Source: Paraspadella gotoi (Eukaryota > Chaetognatha). Taken from it: 64,000 nt of DNA. The DNA lies in the NCBI GenBank assembly GCA_051294375.1, contig CM119265.1, forward strand, positions 13,384,124-13,448,123, read 5' to 3'. The position numbers and the translations under genes were made by a program. Under the pieces are notes generated by a model. It worked only from the letters and a program-made list of their open reading frames with translations, did no database searches and was not told the DNA's origin. Of this stretch, positions 62,468-64,000 are shown one piece after another (position 1 is the stretch's first letter; each line of letters starts with the position of its first letter).

Positions 62468-63464
62468 CAACAGTTTTGTGCTAAAAAGACTCTGTGATTA
62501 AAAAGCACAATCGTGATACGAGACATCCAGTGCAAATGTGTAAAAAAAGAAAAAATAAGAGAGAGAGAAAGAAAGAAAGAAAGAAGAAAGAAAGTAATGT
62601 CTGAGATCCCACGAAAGTCGTATGAGTCGAAGTGGTCGGCGTTTAATTTGATATATCTATTTTGGCCAGTTTGACTGTGGGGAAGAGAAGAGAAAATTGG
62701 CCATTTCGATCTCGTACGCCGTCTCTTCGCCCAGTTAGACTTGTGATGCTATGGAGATGAGGTAGGGAGCGACCAATTCGTCTCGCTTCGAAAGGTATGA
62801 ATAGTCCGGGTATGACATGGATGTCGATGATATGAGTTCTGGATCCGGTCTTTATAATCGTGATCGAAGGTTGGTTGGTTGCGATCGATGTCATTCTTCG
62901 TTTTTTTTGTGGGTAGAAAGTAGAGGAAAGGCCTTTATTTCGGACAGAACATGGAAAAGCGAACACAATTCACATACTCTCCGGGTTACTGCTATTAGTA
63001 CCATATTATAGATGAATTTTGTCTTCTATTATTATGTTTTCTTGGTTTAAATAACCCCCTTTATCAGATAGAACCCTTACCGAAGAGAGAATGGTCGTTC
63101 AAAAGAAACGCAAAATATCGTGAAAATAGAAAAAAAAACCTTAAAATCAAAAGCTATTTAATATTTCCGGTATAACATTCAGCTGGGTTTAAATACGATT
63201 TATTTACGGGACGATTAAGCGATCTATTGTATTTCTATTTGCTCGTTATCTATCGTTTAACATGTTACAGAATGAGCATTAGTATGCGGACACGTTTCAG
63301 AAAGAAGAGAGAACAGAACAGAGAAAACCTATATCATCGTGATATTTCCTTCTCGTTCATCCCAAGATCTCTCTTCTCTCTTCTCTCTCTCTCTCTCTCT
63401 CTTTCTTTCTCATCGCTCTCTCTCTTCTCTCTAAATAATCTTCGTTTTTTTTTTCTCTCTCTCT

Positions 63465-63501
<37 letters not shown>

Positions 63502-64000
63502 TCTCTTCTCTTCTCATCTCGCTCTCTCTCTTCTCTCCTTCATTAACTAAGCCAACAGATATTAACTTTTAACCATTTTAAATTTTGGTTTAAGTCACCA
63601 AAAAATTTTTTTGTCTACGAATTTTTTTTTTCTACTGAGTGTTTTGTTTAATATATAATGTGGCGCTGAAAATATGGGAAAACCAGTTGCGCACAATTAA
63701 TTTTCTCTTCTTTTCTCTTTTGCTTCCTCTTCTCTCTCTCTTCTCCTCTCTCTCTCTCCTCTCTTCTCTCTTCGTCTCTCTCCTCTCTCTCTCACTCTCT
63801 TCTCTCTTTCTCTTCCTCTCTATCTATTCATTATCCCGTTTCAAACTCCCTGTCTGTTATTTTTTTCCAGGTCCCTCCCCGCCCCATCACATTCTCCCCC
63901 CAACCCCCCGCCCTTCGATTAGACTCTTTTTTCTATTTTCCTGCCGTGCCGCGTGTACCACCGTTTTTTTTGTCGATCGATTGTTTTTCTTTTTTTTTTT
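62220..64000. other. 3' flank of TRPM gene; no further gene seen
   Basis: AT-rich with AATAAA at about 62344 as a possible polyadenylation signal, an (AAT)n run at 62436-62464, and CT-rich tracts at 63370-63540 and 63715-63830. A 107-codon minus ORF (62643-62966) has no recognised domain. Confidence 0.5.

Overview
Eukaryotic, animal-type genomic DNA: split genes with mostly short GT-AG introns, GC-rich exons in AT-rich flanks, dense (GA)n/(CT)n microsatellites, and two N gaps. Gene content (troponin-C-like EF-hand protein, TRPM channel, LITAF-family proteins, class A GPCR, trypsin-like protease, SLC35A-type transporter) points to a bilaterian invertebrate; the sequence does not let me name the species. 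Small indels break some frames (first LITAF gene, GPCR, protease), while other genes splice cleanly end to end, so part of the damage is probably assembly error.

Layout. 0-8.1 kb, + strand: LITAF-like loci (a degenerate one at 1.6-2.3 kb, one at 4.0-6.6 kb whose exon 1 is duplicated across an N gap, a clean one at 7.4-8.1 kb). 8.4-10.2 kb, - strand: rhodopsin-like GPCR. 11.2-13.1 kb, - strand: 164-aa troponin-C-like protein whose first intron is a minisatellite built of splice-donor-like units. 13-18 kb: no gene recognised. 18.2-22.3 kb, + strand: secreted trypsin-like S1 protease with a tandemly repeated exon end plus donor. 22.3-26.5 kb: repeats. 26.5-29.2 kb, - strand: SLC35A-like nucleotide-sugar transporter with a 476-bp near-perfect palindrome in an intron. 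30.5-34.2 kb: mobile-element region, including a 2.64-kb foldback element with 9-bp target duplications and a hammerhead-like ribozyme motif in each arm. 37.2-40.6 kb, - strand: intact 13-exon gene for a 581-aa protein of no family known to me, with an N-myristoylation signal, four related repeats, and C-terminal PPPY/PPPY/PSAP motifs. 41-57 kb: mostly microsatellites, plus a hAT-like non-autonomous element at 53.1 kb. 57.0-62.2 kb, + strand: complete 10-exon TRPM channel of 1302 aa. 62.2-64 kb: no gene.

A small dispersed repeat family (at least six copies, about 120 bp) lies in introns and spacers across the window. The genes do not form an operon or obvious pathway. The one suggestive link is that LITAF proteins and the 581-aa protein both carry PPxY-type motifs used in endosomal (NEDD4/ESCRT) sorting.
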